From the NCBI RefSeq assembly GCF_003129925.1, contig NZ_QFFN01000021.1, positions 1 to 39,791 on the forward strand: DNA of 39,791 nt, given 5' to 3'. The position numbers were made by a program, and so were the translations under genes. The notes below the pieces were generated by a model. That model did not search any database. It was not told the origin of the DNA and saw only the letters and a list, made by a program, of their open reading frames with translations. Source of the DNA: Bifidobacterium catulorum (lineage in GTDB: Bacteria > Actinomycetota > Actinomycetes > Actinomycetales > Bifidobacteriaceae). This document shows, one piece after another, positions 18,016 to 27,583 of this stretch (position 1 is the stretch's first letter; each line of letters opens with the position of its first letter).

Positions 18016-19392
18016 ATGACATTCAGCGCGGCGATCATTCTGGCTGCTGGCGAGGGAACCCGCATGAAATCGGCCGACCCCAAGGTGCTGCATCAGCTGG
18101 CGGGCAAGACGTTCCTGCAGCGGGTGATGAGCTCGGTGAGGGCCCTCGACCCCAAGGTGCTCGGCGTCGTCGTCCGCTATCAGGGCGATCGGGTGGCCGA
18201 GGCGGCGAGGTCGTACGACGCCGATGTCACCATCGTGCATCAGGATGAGATCCCCGGCACCGGCCGTGCCGTGCAGTGCGCCATGTCGCAGCTGTCGGAA
18301 GACGGTCCCCTCGACGGCTCCGTCCTGATCGCGGCCTCCGACATGCCGCTGCTGGATGAGACCACCCTCCGCAGCCTTATGGAATCCCATGCGGAATCCA
18401 ACAACTCGGCCACCGTGCTCACCACCATCCTCGACGACCCCACCGGGTACGGGCGCATCATCCGCGACTCGCAGGGCCAGGTCCTGCGCATCGTCGAGCA
18501 GAAGGACGCCAACTCCTCCGAACTCGCCGTGCATGAGGTGAACACCTCCGTATACGTCTTCGACGCCAAGGTCCTCGCCCAGGCCATCGCCGGACTCGAC
18601 GACGACAACGCCCAGGGCGAGTTCTACCTCACCGACGCGCTGGAGAAGGCCAAGGAGTTCGGCGGCGTCGGCGCCTACGCCGCTCCCGACGCGCTCGCCG
18701 TGGAAGGCGTCAACGACCGCGTGCAGCTCTCCAGGCTCGCCAAGGCCCACAACCGCCGCGTCTGCGAGGGGTGGATGCGCGCCGGCGTCACCATCTCCGA
18801 TCCCGAGACCACGTGGATCGAGGACGACGTGGAACTCGGCCGGGACGTGACCGTGCTGCCCGGCAGCTTCCTTCAGGGACATACCGTCGTGGCGTCCAGG
18901 GCCGTCGTCGGCCCCTACACCACGCTCATCGACGCGGCGGTCGACGAAGGCGCCGTGGTGGAACGCTCCCGCGTCCAGGGCACACACATCGGCAGGAACG
19001 CGAACATCGGCCCCTGGACCTACCTGCGTCCCGGCAACGACCTCGGCGAGGGCACGAAGGCGGGCGCCTTCGTGGAGATGAAGAAGGCCCACATCGACAC
19101 CGGCACGAAGGTGCCCCACCTGAGCTATGTGGGCGACGCGCACGTGGGCGAGCACACCAACATCGGCGGCGGCACCATCACCGCGAACTATGACGGCAAG
19201 AACAAGCACCACACCGAAATCGGCTCGGGGGTGCACGTGGGCGCCGGCAACATGTTCGTCGCCCCCGTCACCGTGGGCGACGGCGTGACCACCGGCGCCG
19301 GGTCCGTGGTGCGCCATGACGTGCCCGACGATGCCATGGTGTATTCGGAGAACACGCAGCATGTCGTGGAGCATTGGACCCCGTCGAAATAG
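18016..19392 (+). CDS. glmU: Bifunctional GlmU (UDP-GlcNAc synthesis)
   Basis: Acetylates glucosamine-1-phosphate and adds UMP to give UDP-N-acetylglucosamine for peptidoglycan. The 458-residue protein has the N-terminal pyrophosphorylase motif LAAGEGTRMKS and the C-terminal left-handed beta-helix with hexapeptide repeats. The acetyltransferase active-site region is around KKAHIDTGTKVPHLSYVGDA and NIGGGTITANYDG. The ATG at 18016 is preceded by GGAGAAACGAAC. Full length, no anomaly. Confidence 0.97.
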   Translation: MTFSAAIILAAGEGTRMKSADPKVLHQLAGKTFLQRVMSSVRALDPKVLGVVVRYQGDRVAEAARSYDADVTIVHQDEIPGTGRAVQCAMSQLSEDGPLDGSVLIAASDMPLLDETTLRSLMESHAESNNSATVLTTILDDPTGYGRIIRDSQGQVLRIVEQKDANSSELAVHEVNTSVYVFDAKVLAQAIAGLDDDNAQGEFYLTDALEKAKEFGGVGAYAAPDALAVEGVNDRVQLSRLAKAHNRRVCEGWMRAGVTISDPETTWIEDDVELGRDVTVLPGSFLQGHTVVASRAVVGPYTTLIDAAVDEGAVVERSRVQGTHIGRNANIGPWTYLRPGNDLGEGTKAGAFVEMKKAHIDTGTKVPHLSYVGDAHVGEHTNIGGGTITANYDGKNKHHTEIGSGVHVGAGNMFVAPVTVGDGVTTGAGSVVRHDVPDDAMVYSENTQHVVEHWTPSK

Positions 19393-19456
19393 CGAACAGA
19401 CAGCAGCGAACAGATAAGGAACAACGTCGACAACGCCAACAAAGAAAGGTGCACAC

Positions 19457-19864
19457 GTGCCCGCAGCACAAGATTCCATCGATTCCGTCCGCATCGCCGC
19501 CCAGGCGGCCGACTCGGTCAAGGCCACGGACATCGTCGCCATCGACGTGAGCGAACCGGTCGGCATCACCGATGCCTTCCTCATCGCCTCCGGCTCGTCG
19601 GACCGGCAGGTGGTCGCCATAGCCGAGGAGATCGAACGGCAGCTCCATCTGCGCAAGGGCATGGATGCGCGCGAACGCGAAGGCTTCGATCTGGGGGAGT
19701 GGGTGCTGCTCGACTACGGCGATTTCGTCGCCCACATCATGCTGGACGACAAGCGCGAGTTCTACGACATCGAACGGCTGTGGAAGGACTGCCCGAACAT
19801 CGATCTGCGGCTGGAGCATCCCGAATCGTCCCGGCCCGACGCCGTCGACGAGGCCGTTCGATGA
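19457..19864 (+). CDS. rsfS: Ribosome silencing factor
   Basis: A 135-residue RsfS/DUF143 protein that binds uL14 on the large subunit and blocks subunit joining when nutrients are short. The core includes SGSSDRQVVAIAEEIE, WVLLDYGDFVAHIM and REFYDIERLWKDC, all family hallmarks. It starts with GTG after GAAAGGTG. Its stop overlaps the next ATG (ATGA). In many actinobacteria it directly follows nadD; here prs, tRNA-Gln and glmU lie between. Confidence 0.95.
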   Translation: MPAAQDSIDSVRIAAQAADSVKATDIVAIDVSEPVGITDAFLIASGSSDRQVVAIAEEIERQLHLRKGMDAREREGFDLGEWVLLDYGDFVAHIMLDDKREFYDIERLWKDCPNIDLRLEHPESSRPDAVDEAVR

Positions 19865-20577
19865 CGGAAAGAGGAGGGGAGCGCCCCATGCGCGTGCATT
19901 CCATCACGTTGGTCCGTCACGGCAGGACGGCCTACAATGCGGTCGGCAGGCTGCAGGGGCAGTCCGACATCCCCCTCGACGAGACCGGATTGTGGCAGGT
20001 GGAGCGCACCGGCGAATCATTGCGCACGCTCTACGTGACGAACTCGGGCAGACGGCAGATCGTCGTCAGCTCCGACCTCGGCCGGTCGATGCAGACCGCG
20101 CACGCCTTCGCCGATGCATTGGACCTTCCCGTCCATGCGGACCCCCGCGTCCGGGAACGGGATTTCGGCGAATGGGAGGGGCTGCGCCTTCGGGACATCC
20201 ATGAGCGATGGCCGGAGGATTTCGCGTCCTTCATGTCCTTCCGGGGCGGCGAGATGAACCATGGCGCGGAGGCCAAGACCTCCGTCGGTTCACGGGGTGT
20301 CGCGGCCTTGGAGGATTGGTCCGGTCGGGCCGGGGACGACACCGACCTGTTCGTCTTCTCCCACGGCGCATGGATCTCGCAGACGCTGCAGGTGCTGTTG
20401 GGGCTCGCCGAGATCCATCCGGATTTCGCCTCGCTCATGTCGATGCGCAACGCGCATTGGTGCCGCCTGCGTCCGCTGGACCTGCCGGACGGTCCGACGC
20501 GTTGGAGGCTGGCCGCGTTCAACCATGGCCCGGCCATCGCGGAGATGTCCGGATGGGACGATCCCCAGCTGCCCTGA
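19861..20577 (+). CDS. Histidine phosphatase (phosphoglycerate mutase-like)
   Basis: A 238-residue branch-1 histidine phosphatase. LVRHGRTAYN (H20) carries the phosphorylated histidine, SSDLGRSMQTA the second arginine, RERDFGEWEG the catalytic acid, and FSHGAW the second histidine (H168). The mycobacterial counterpart next to rsfS is a glucosyl-3-phosphoglycerate phosphatase; that substrate is not shown here. The start at 19861 overlaps rsfS; an internal ATG at 19888, closer to the conserved core, is the alternative. Confidence 0.9.
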   Translation: MTERGGERPMRVHSITLVRHGRTAYNAVGRLQGQSDIPLDETGLWQVERTGESLRTLYVTNSGRRQIVVSSDLGRSMQTAHAFADALDLPVHADPRVRERDFGEWEGLRLRDIHERWPEDFASFMSFRGGEMNHGAEAKTSVGSRGVAALEDWSGRAGDDTDLFVFSHGAWISQTLQVLLGLAEIHPDFASLMSMRNAHWCRLRPLDLPDGPTRWRLAAFNHGPAIAEMSGWDDPQLP

Positions 20578-20694
20578 ATCGTCGTCGTTCGGTGTTCCGG
20601 ATGAGGCAGGTCCTGTGACGGTTTGTGGCCGATATCCGCTTTCCCCCGTTTTGTCGTCGTATTTCGCATACGCTACGTAACGACATACCAGAGC

Positions 20695-20708
20695 TATATG
20701 GTCATATA
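20695..20708. promoter_or_regulatory. TATATG-GT-CATATA palindrome before a membrane protein gene
   Basis: A perfect 6+6 inverted repeat ten bases before the GTG start at 20718, ending next to the AAGGGG ribosome binding site. It could be a regulator site or a small hairpin exposing the binding site; no evidence decides. Confidence 0.35.
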
Positions 20709-20717
20709 AGGGGTGTT

Positions 20718-21923
20718 GTGTTCAAGAAGTTCTTTACGAACATTTCGGCTGTGCCCATCATCGGAGGCGCCCTTGCCGCGGTGACGTCGTTCCTGCTGTC
20801 CGCCAAGATCGGTATCGGCGGCTCGGTCATCGGCGTCGCGGTCGGTTCGGTGGTCTCCGCCGTATCGTCGCAGCTGTACCAGAACGTGTTGAAGGTCTCC
20901 GGCCAGAAGATCCAGGAGAAGGTGGAATGGGTGGGCGGCCCTGATGCCGCCGGCGAGCCTCAGAAGGAGCGCAGGCCACGCATCGCCGGCGGATCGGGTG
21001 CGGCCGCCAAGGCGGCCACCAGGACCATGGGGCCGGTCGTCATGCATTCCGACGCCGTGGAGGATATGTCCGCGACGGATGGCGGCACCTCGGTCATGCA
21101 TCCCGTCGATGACGGCGGAACGCGGGTCATGCCGCCGGTGACGTCCTCCGAAGCCGATGCGTCGGGGGCCACGCGCGTCATGCCCGCGGTTCCCGCGGAC
21201 GCGTCCGATGCCGCCGACGGCTCGACGTCCGTCATGCCCGCCGTCGCCGGGGGAGCGGCCTCGGAGACGAAATCCACCGCCCCGGCGTCATTCGCCCCAC
21301 GTTCGGCGTCGGGGACCGTGTCCCAGGGTGCCCATCATGCCGACGCGCGAAATGGTGCCGGCATGGATGCGAAGACGCGCAGGAAGGCCCTCGCCATCAC
21401 CATCGCGGCCGCATTGATCGCCGTGGGCGTGACGTCGGCGCTCATCCTGGCCTTTACCGGCGGCCAGGGCACCGATGATGTGGTCAAGCGCAACCTGCCG
21501 AAGTCGGTTCAGACCACGCAGACCACGACGCCGAGTCCGCAACAGACGCAGGGCGTGACGCCGACGCCCCAGCAAACCGCGACCGACCAGCCGACCACGC
21601 AGAGCAACGGTTCGGACACGACGGACGATTCGGGGAACGGCTCAACCGGTTCCGATTCCGGCACGTCGAGCACCACCGGCGGCGATACAACGAACAACGG
21701 CTCGAACTCCACCGGTTCCGATTCCGGCACGTCGAGCACCACCGGCGGCGACACGACGAACAACGGCTCGGGCACCACCGGGTCGGAGAACGGCACCAGT
21801 GGGAACACGGGCACGAACAACGGCTCGAACTCCACCGGCGGCACCGAAAGCGGCACCGGCTCCACCGGCAATGCCACCGGGGACGGAACGACGGGTTCCG
21901 GCTCCGACGGTTCCGCCAACTGA
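20718..21923 (+). CDS. Three-helix membrane protein with TxVM motifs and Ser/Thr/Gly-rich tail
   Basis: A 401-residue protein of unknown function. Residues about 10-57 contain two adjacent helices rich in Gly, Val and Ser. A hydrophilic segment (60-222) has four copies of a T[SR]VM[HP][PA]V motif: TSVMHPV (124), TRVMPPV (135), TRVMPAV (152) and TSVMPAV (170). A third helix spans about 223-247. The last 150 residues are low-complexity Thr/Gly/Ser/Asn, including a duplicated 22-residue unit. With an internal N-terminus the motifs would be cytosolic and the tail outside, in or near the cell wall. The evenly presented threonines could be sites for a Ser/Thr kinase or FHA-domain partner; that is a guess. 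No LPXTG sorting signal is seen. Start GTG 20718 follows AAGGGG. Confidence 0.75.
   Translation: MFKKFFTNISAVPIIGGALAAVTSFLLSAKIGIGGSVIGVAVGSVVSAVSSQLYQNVLKVSGQKIQEKVEWVGGPDAAGEPQKERRPRIAGGSGAAAKAATRTMGPVVMHSDAVEDMSATDGGTSVMHPVDDGGTRVMPPVTSSEADASGATRVMPAVPADASDAADGSTSVMPAVAGGAASETKSTAPASFAPRSASGTVSQGAHHADARNGAGMDAKTRRKALAITIAAALIAVGVTSALILAFTGGQGTDDVVKRNLPKSVQTTQTTTPSPQQTQGVTPTPQQTATDQPTTQSNGSDTTDDSGNGSTGSDSGTSSTTGGDTTNNGSNSTGSDSGTSSTTGGDTTNNGSGTTGSENGTSGNTGTNNGSNSTGGTESGTGSTGNATGDGTTGSGSDGSAN
21645..21776 (+). repeat. Tandem 66-bp coding repeat
   Basis: Two head-to-tail copies (21645-21710 and 21711-21776) encode 22 residues each, beginning TGSDSGTSSTTGGDTTNNGS. The copies differ at a few positions, mostly silent until the last two codons. 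A partial further copy follows near 21826. Such repeats vary in number among strains through slippage. Confidence 0.85.
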
Positions 21924-21957
21924 ACGAACCGTACCTCATCGAATCGGACAGGCGATG

Positions 21958-21990
21958 CCGAAGGGACCAGCGGCGTCTTCGGGTCTTTTT
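21958..21990 (+). terminator. Intrinsic terminator after the TxVM membrane protein
   Basis: CCGAAG (21958-21963) pairs with CTTCGG (21977-21982), with further GACC/GGTC pairing possible, and GTCTTTTT follows. It lies 35 bp after the stop codon. Confidence 0.75.
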
Positions 21991-22022
21991 CCTCCTCGGA
22001 AACGGATCCGGAGACGGCGTCG

Positions 22023-22048
22023 CGTCCTGAAGCACCGTCCTGAAGCAC
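22023..22048. repeat. Perfect 13-bp tandem duplication
   Basis: CGTCCTGAAGCAC occurs twice with no spacer (22023-22035 and 22036-22048) in the 230-bp gap between the membrane protein and tRNA-Ala. It looks like recent slippage. The rest of this gap holds no recognisable gene. Confidence 0.7.
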
Positions 22049-22153
22049 ATGTGACATCAGCGAGACACGCCGACATTGCGCGATGATTCGTATCGATGTA
22101 ATATTTCATAGGTCCGAGCGAAGTGGTCTTCCATTTGTTCGGGATAGACCGAC

Positions 22154-22226
22154 GGGGCTATGGCGCAGCTGGTAGCGCATCTCCATGGCATGGAGGGGGT
22201 CGGGGGTTCGAATCCCCCTAGCTCCA
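22154..22226 (+). tRNA. tRNA-Ala (anticodon GGC)
   Basis: GGGGCTA (22154-22160) pairs with TAGCTCC (22219-22225), discriminator A. The anticodon stem is TCTCC/GGAGG with loop ATGGCAT, giving GGC. The T-arm is GGGGGTTCGAATCCCCC. CCA is not encoded. A T-rich terminator follows. Confidence 0.95.
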
Positions 22227-22237
22227 CGATTATCATA

Positions 22238-22267
22238 AACCGGAATCCATTTGGGTTCCGGTTTTTC
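22238..22267 (+). terminator. Intrinsic terminator of tRNA-Ala
   Basis: AACCGGAA (22238-22245) pairs with TTCCGGTT (22256-22263), continuing directly into TTTTCC. Placed 12 bases after the tRNA. Confidence 0.85.
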
Positions 22268-22316
22268 CATATCACACATGTTCCTCGGCGGAATCGATCC
22301 GGCCGTGGCGATCGAG

Positions 22317-22340
22317 TACGGGCATCGGATACGGGCATCG
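22317..22340. repeat. Short direct repeat before corA
   Basis: TACGGGCATCG occurs at 22317-22327 and 22330-22340, a 13-bp period. The surrounding 288-bp gap between tRNA-Ala and corA shows no gene; a promoter for corA must lie here, but I cannot place it with confidence. Confidence 0.45.
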
Positions 22341-22514
22341 ACGTTCCGACGGCAACGGTCCGTCCGCGCATATGAGGACGTGCCACGGCGTATGAAGTCC
22401 CGACGTGGACTATCCTTGATGTGGGTCCTTGGCAGCCTGGGTCAGACGGAACGGATTCGGCGACAGCGTAGGACATGCCACCACGATTGAAGGGCACAAG
22501 GCAGGTGACGGACG

Positions 22515-23465
22515 ATGATGAGAACGTTTAGCACGGTGAACGGCCAGGTCGAGCAGATCGAGAAACCCACGCCGGGATCGTGGATATGCCTCAGTGAGCC
22601 CACCGATGTCGAGCTGGCCACCGTCGCGGAGGCGTGCAGCATCGATCTGGCCGATCTGCGCGCCCCGCTGGATGACGAGGAGCGGTCGCGCGTGGACGTC
22701 GAGGACAACTACACGATGATCATCGTCGACATCCCGACCGTGGAGGAACGCGGCGGACGTGACTGGTACGAGACCATCCCGTTGTCGATCATCATCGTCG
22801 ACGACATCATCATCACCGTCTGCATGCAGGACACCCCGGTGCTGCATCCGTTCATGGAAGGCACCATCCGCGGATTCAACACGTTCATGAAATCCCGGTT
22901 CATCCTGCAGATCCTCTACCGCAACGCCACCATGTATCTGCGCTACCTGCGCATCATCGACCGGGAAAGCGACAAGCTCGAACTCAAGCTCCGCCACTCC
23001 ATGCAGAACCGCGAGATCCTCATGCTGCTCGAACTGAGCAAGACGTTGGTCTACTTCACCACGTCGCTCAAATCGAACGAGATAGTCATGGAGAAGCTCA
23101 ACACGCTCAGCCGGATACGGCAGTATCCCGACGACCAGGACCTGCTTGAGGACGTGATCATCGAGAACAAGCAGGCCATCGAGATGGCCAACATCTACAG
23201 CGGCGTTCTCGCGAACATGACCGACGCCTTCGCCTCCGTGGTGTCGAACAACCTGAACAACGTGATGCGCGTGTTCACCATCATCTCCATCACGCTGTCC
23301 ATTCCCACGCTCATTTTCTCGATGTACGGCATGAACTTCGCCGAAGGCCAGTTGGGAATGCCGTTGACCGACAAGACATGGGGCTTCGCGGCGATCATCA
23401 TCATATCGCTTATCGTCTCCGCGCTGGTGACCTGGTTCCTCACCCGATCGCGCATGTTCAAATGA
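22515..23465 (+). CDS. corA: CorA-family divalent metal (Mg2+) transporter
   Basis: A 316-residue inner-membrane channel for Mg2+ or related divalent ions, expected to be a pentamer. The large N-terminal domain is cytosolic and ends in a long helix (about residues 130-250). Two C-terminal membrane helices follow, the first ending in the ion-selectivity motif YGMN at about residue 275. The loop after it is acidic (EGQLG), and the tail SRMFK is basic. ATG at 22515 or 22518. The stop overlaps the next gene's start. Confidence 0.93.
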   Translation: MMRTFSTVNGQVEQIEKPTPGSWICLSEPTDVELATVAEACSIDLADLRAPLDDEERSRVDVEDNYTMIIVDIPTVEERGGRDWYETIPLSIIIVDDIIITVCMQDTPVLHPFMEGTIRGFNTFMKSRFILQILYRNATMYLRYLRIIDRESDKLELKLRHSMQNREILMLLELSKTLVYFTTSLKSNEIVMEKLNTLSRIRQYPDDQDLLEDVIIENKQAIEMANIYSGVLANMTDAFASVVSNNLNNVMRVFTIISITLSIPTLIFSMYGMNFAEGQLGMPLTDKTWGFAAIIIISLIVSALVTWFLTRSRMFK

Positions 23466-24319
23466 CGGGCGCCGTCATGGGGATGGCACGGCGTCGAAGG
23501 GCCGTTCGGAAGGCCCTGGCATCCAGGATCGCGGCGGGGCCGGCCGCCACCGCGATGACGACGACCCTCGGGGCCTGCGGACAGGCCCCGCTGGGCGCCA
23601 GCGAGATCATAGGGCCCCGGATCGTGATCGGCGTGACGTTCGACCAGCCGGCCATGGGCCTGCGCAAGGGAAGCCGTTACAGCGGGCTCAACGTGGAGGT
23701 CGCCGAATACGTGGCCCGCAAACTCGGCTATGCGCCGTGGCAGATCGTATGGGAGGACGCGCCCGAGGCCAGAAGGGAGTCGATGCTCGAAGACGGCGAC
23801 GTCGATATGGTCACCGGCATGTACGTGGACGACGAAAGCCTGACGGCAGGTCACGAGGGCTCGGACCTCCCCTATGATTTCGCCGGATCGTACCTTGAGG
23901 ACGATCAGGGCGTGATGGCGTTGAAGGAGGACACGGACATCGCGACGGTCGACGACCTCGCCGGACGCAAGATATGCGTCATCGAAGGCTCCACGACGGG
24001 GGACCGGCTGCAGCGCCGCCTGCACGGCCATGTGACGCTGGTGGGTCAACCCGGGGCGACGCAGTGCGCGACCGCGCTGCTCACCGGAATGGTCGATGCC
24101 GTCGGGGCACCGAAATCGGTGCTGAAGGGGCTGGCCGCGTCGGAAGGACAGTCGCGTGCGCACGTGCTCGACGGCGGATACGCCGGCGGACGGTACGGCA
24201 TGGGATTGAGCAAGGGCAGCGACCGTCTCTCCGAACAGGTGAAGGCGGCCCTCGACGCCATGAAGTCCGACGGCTCATGGGACCGCGCATACCGCAGCAC
24301 CCTGGGCGACGTTCACTAA
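23462..24319 (+). CDS. Amino-acid-type solute-binding lipoprotein (SBP family 3)
   Basis: A 285-residue extracytoplasmic binding protein. The N-terminal region has arginines, a hydrophobic stretch and a lipobox TLGAC (C39), so it should be lipid-anchored outside. The mature part has the two-lobe SBP_bac_3 pattern: VIGVTFDQPAMG, GLNVEVAEYVARKLGY, DMVTGMYVDDE and LAGRKICVIEGSTTGDRL. Such proteins usually bring glutamate, glutamine or other amino acids to an ABC permease, but none is adjacent. The ATG at 23462 overlaps the corA stop; an ATG at 23477 is an alternative. Confidence 0.87.
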   Translation: MTGAVMGMARRRRAVRKALASRIAAGPAATAMTTTLGACGQAPLGASEIIGPRIVIGVTFDQPAMGLRKGSRYSGLNVEVAEYVARKLGYAPWQIVWEDAPEARRESMLEDGDVDMVTGMYVDDESLTAGHEGSDLPYDFAGSYLEDDQGVMALKEDTDIATVDDLAGRKICVIEGSTTGDRLQRRLHGHVTLVGQPGATQCATALLTGMVDAVGAPKSVLKGLAASEGQSRAHVLDGGYAGGRYGMGLSKGSDRLSEQVKAALDAMKSDGSWDRAYRSTLGDVH

Positions 24320-24402
24320 CTGGACGTCCCTCCGCGGCGTGTCCGCATGTTTGGCGATAATTGCCCCTGTTACATGGAGTCCGTTGAACAAAAAGGAGCA
24401 TC

Positions 24403-27390
24403 ATGGCGCAGGACGCTACCGATGTGAAGGACGTGCAGCACGACGGAAACGGGGAGCCCGCCTTCCGCTACAACGCCGCCTTGGCACAGAAGATCGAAGA
24501 GGACTGGCAGAAGCGCTGGGACGACGAAGGTACGTTCTGGGCCGCCAACGTGAACGGCGACCTCAAGGACGGCGAAGGCCGCAACGCGGAGGGACGCCCC
24601 TCCTACTTCGCCATGGACATGTTCCCCTACCCGTCCGGCAAGGGCCTGCATGTGGGCCATCCGCTCGGCTACCTCGCCTCCGACGTGGTCTCCCGCTACC
24701 ACCGCATGAAGGGCGAGAACGTCCTGCATGCCATGGGCTACGACGCCTTCGGCCTGCCCGCCGAGCAGTACGCCGTGCAGACCGGGCAGCACCCGCGCAT
24801 CACCACCGAGCAGAACATCGCCAACATGTCACGCCAGCTGCACCGTATGGGCCTGAGCTTCGACAACCGCCGCACCTTCGCCACCATCGACCCCGGCTAC
24901 GTACGATGGACCCAGTGGATCTTCTCCCGCATCTATGACTCCTGGTACGACGACGACGCCACCAACCCGTCCGGCACGAAGGGGTCCGCCCGCCCGATCT
25001 CCGAGCTTGTAGCCAAGTTCGAGAACGGCGAGAAGGCCATCCCCGGCCACGAGACGGACGGCAAGGCATGGGACCAGCTCACCGACGCCGAACGGCAGGA
25101 CATCCTCAACGACTTCCGCCTCGCCTACATCTCCAAGTCCCCGGTCAACTGGTGCCCGGGCCTCGGCACGGTGCTCGCCAACGAGGAGGTCACCGCCGAA
25201 GGCAAGTCCGAGCGCGGCAACTTCCCGGTCTTCCAGCGTGAGCTGCGCCAGTGGTCGATGCGCATCACCAAGTACGGCCACCGCCTCATCGAGGACCTCG
25301 ACGGCATCGACTGGCCGGAGAAGGTCAAGCTCATGCAGCGCAACTGGATCGGCGAAAGCCACGGCGCGTCCGTGCACTTCGAGGTGGAGACCCCGGCCGG
25401 CGTCAAGGACATGGAGATCTACACCACCCGTCCCGACACCCTGTTCGGCACCACCTTCGCCGTCGTCTCCCCGGAGCACCATCTGCTTGAGGACGTGCCC
25501 GCCGAATGGCCTGCCGGAACCCCCGAGGATTGGAAGGGCGGCTACGCCACCCCGGTCGAGGCCGTGAAGGCGTATCGTCTCGCCGCCGAATCGAAGACCG
25601 CGAAGGACCGCGTCGACGAGGCGGGCGAGAAGACCGGCCTGTTCACCGGCCTGTACGCCGTCAACCCGATCACCGGCGCGAAGCTGCCGCTGTTCACCGC
25701 CGACTACGTGCTTATGGACTACGGCACCGGCGCGATCATGGCCGTGCCTGGCGGAGACCAGCGCGACTACGACTTCGCCGTCAAGTTCGGCCTGCCGGTC
25801 ATCTACACCGTCAAGCCGCTGCCCGAATCCGGCGACGACCTCGCCAACTACGAGGGCAAGGCCCCGTTCGTCTCCCACGACGGCATCGTCATCAACTCCT
25901 CCGTCGAAGCCACCAAGGCCAAGGGCGACGCGCTCTCCCTCGACGGCCTGCGCGTGGACGACGCCATCGCCAAGGTCAACGCGTGGCTCGAAGCCGCCGG
26001 AGTGGGCAAAGGCACCGTCTCCTACAGGCTGCGCGACTGGCTGTTCTCCCGCCAGCGCTACTGGGGCGAGCCCTTCCCGATCGTCTACGGCGAGGACGGC
26101 ACCCCGCACCTGCTGCCCGACTCCATGCTGCCGATCGGCCTGCCGGACGTGCCCGACTACCAGCCCCGCACCTTCGACCCGATGGACGCCGAATCCAACC
26201 CGGAGGCCCCGCTGAGCCGCAACGAGGACTGGGTCAAGGTCGAGCTCGACCTCGGCGACGGGCCGAAGACCTACTACCGAGACACCAACACGATGCCGAA
26301 CTGGGCCGGCTCCTGCTGGTACTACATGCGCTACATCGACCCGACCGACACGGCCCACATGGTCGAGAAGGACGAGTTCGACTACTGGATGGGTCCGAAC
26401 CACAACAGGTATTCCGGTGCCGAAGGCGGCGTGGACCTGTACATCGGAGGCGTCGAGCACGCCGTGCTCCACCTGCTGTACTCGCGCTTCTGGCACAAGA
26501 TCCTCTTCGATCTGGGCTATGTGGAGTCCGCCGAGCCGTTCCACAAGCTGTTCAACCAGGGCATGATCCAGGCGTACGCCTACACCGACGACCGCGGACA
26601 GTATGTGCCGGCGGACGAGGTCGAGGAGGGGCCGGCCGGCCTCGACGGCGAACCCACGTTCACCTGGCACGGCGAGCACGCCAACCGCGAGTTCGGCAAG
26701 ATGGGCAAGAGCCTCAAGAACATCGTCACCCCGGACTACATGTACGAGAACTATGGCGCGGACACCTTCCGCCTGTACGAGATGAGCATGGGGCCGCTGG
26801 ACGAGTCCCGCCCGTGGAACACGCGCAACGTGGTCGGCGGCATGCGCTTCCTGCAGCGCCTGTGGCGAAACGTCGTCGACGAAAACACCGGCGAGACGCA
26901 TGTCAGCGAGGACGCCCCGGACGTCAAGACGCTCAAGCTCCTCAACAACACGATCGCCGACGTGACCGTGGAGATGGAGAACATGCGGCCGAACACCGCC
27001 ATCTCCAAGCTCATCGTGCTCAACAACCACCTCACCTCGCTGCCCGCCGTGCCGCGTGCCGCGGTGGAGCCGCTGATCCTCATGCTCTCGCCCATCTCCC
27101 CCCATATCTGCGAGGAGCTGTGGCGCAGGCTGGGCCACGGAAAGTCCCTGGCGCATGCGCCGTGGCCGGTCGCCGACGAACGCTACGTCGGCCAGGACAC
27201 CGTCACCGCCGTCGTGCAGGTGAAGGGCAAGATCCGCGGCAAGCTCGAAGTGAGCCCCGACATCACGGCCGACGAGCTTGAGAAGCTCGCCCTCGCCCTG
27301 CCCTCCGTACAGGAACGTCTCGGCGGCGAGCCGCCACGCAAGGTCATCGTCAAGGCCCCGAAGATCGTCTCCGTGGTCCCGGCCAAGTGA
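24403..27390 (+). CDS. leuS: Leucyl-tRNA synthetase
   Basis: Charges tRNA-Leu. The 995-residue class I synthetase has the HIGH motif as HVGH (residues 83-86) after FPYPSGKGL. The CP1 editing domain includes [12 protein letters not shown] and [21 protein letters not shown]. The KMSKS motif is KMGKS (766-770), which I recall as usual in actinobacterial LeuRS. Residues about 180-205 ([18 protein letters not shown]) are an insertion typical of actinobacteria. AAAAAGGAGCATC precedes the ATG. Confidence 0.98.
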   Translation: MAQDATDVKDVQHDGNGEPAFRYNAALAQKIEEDWQKRWDDEGTFWAANVNGDLKDGEGRNAEGRPSYFAMDMFPYPSGKGLHVGHPLGYLASDVVSRYHRMKGENVLHAMGYDAFGLPAEQYAVQTGQHPRITTEQNIANMSRQLHRMGLSFDNRRTFATIDPGYVRWTQWIFSRIYDSWYDDDATNPSGTKGSARPISELVAKFENGEKAIPGHETDGKAWDQLTDAERQDILNDFRLAYISKSPVNWCPGLGTVLANEEVTAEGKSERGNFPVFQRELRQWSMRITKYGHRLIEDLDGIDWPEKVKLMQRNWIGESHGASVHFEVETPAGVKDMEIYTTRPDTLFGTTFAVVSPEHHLLEDVPAEWPAGTPEDWKGGYATPVEAVKAYRLAAESKTAKDRVDEAGEKTGLFTGLYAVNPITGAKLPLFTADYVLMDYGTGAIMAVPGGDQRDYDFAVKFGLPVIYTVKPLPESGDDLANYEGKAPFVSHDGIVINSSVEATKAKGDALSLDGLRVDDAIAKVNAWLEAAGVGKGTVSYRLRDWLFSRQRYWGEPFPIVYGEDGTPHLLPDSMLPIGLPDVPDYQPRTFDPMDAESNPEAPLSRNEDWVKVELDLGDGPKTYYRDTNTMPNWAGSCWYYMRYIDPTDTAHMVEKDEFDYWMGPNHNRYSGAEGGVDLYIGGVEHAVLHLLYSRFWHKILFDLGYVESAEPFHKLFNQGMIQAYAYTDDRGQYVPADEVEEGPAGLDGEPTFTWHGEHANREFGKMGKSLKNIVTPDYMYENYGADTFRLYEMSMGPLDESRPWNTRNVVGGMRFLQRLWRNVVDENTGETHVSEDAPDVKTLKLLNNTIADVTVEMENMRPNTAISKLIVLNNHLTSLPAVPRAAVEPLILMLSPISPHICEELWRRLGHGKSLAHAPWPVADERYVGQDTVTAVVQVKGKIRGKLEVSPDITADELEKLALALPSVQERLGGEPPRKVIVKAPKIVSVVPAK

Positions 27391-27392
27391 CA

Positions 27393-27418
27393 CGCAGGAT
27401 TCCTCCGGGAATCCTGCG
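27393..27418 (+). terminator. Hairpin just after leuS
   Basis: CGCAGGATTCC (27393-27403) is mirrored perfectly by GGAATCCTGCG (27408-27418) around TCCG, three bases after the stop. No T-run follows. Confidence 0.55.
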
Positions 27419-27583
27419 CAGCGAAAGCCGGTGAACGATGCATGCGGACGGCCTGTGGCCATCGTCGATGTGGAGATGTGGATGGACGACCGGCCGTCCA
27501 CATCGACGCATCGGGGGTGGTCCATCCGTCCACATTCCCCATGACGGTCGTCGGGGAAGCGCCGGGCCGTCCATAGTGGAGGC

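Noticed and set aside
26698..26712. KMGKS instead of KMSKS in LeuRS as a possible defect
   Set aside because: I recall this variant as usual in actinobacterial LeuRS; the rest of the enzyme is intact.
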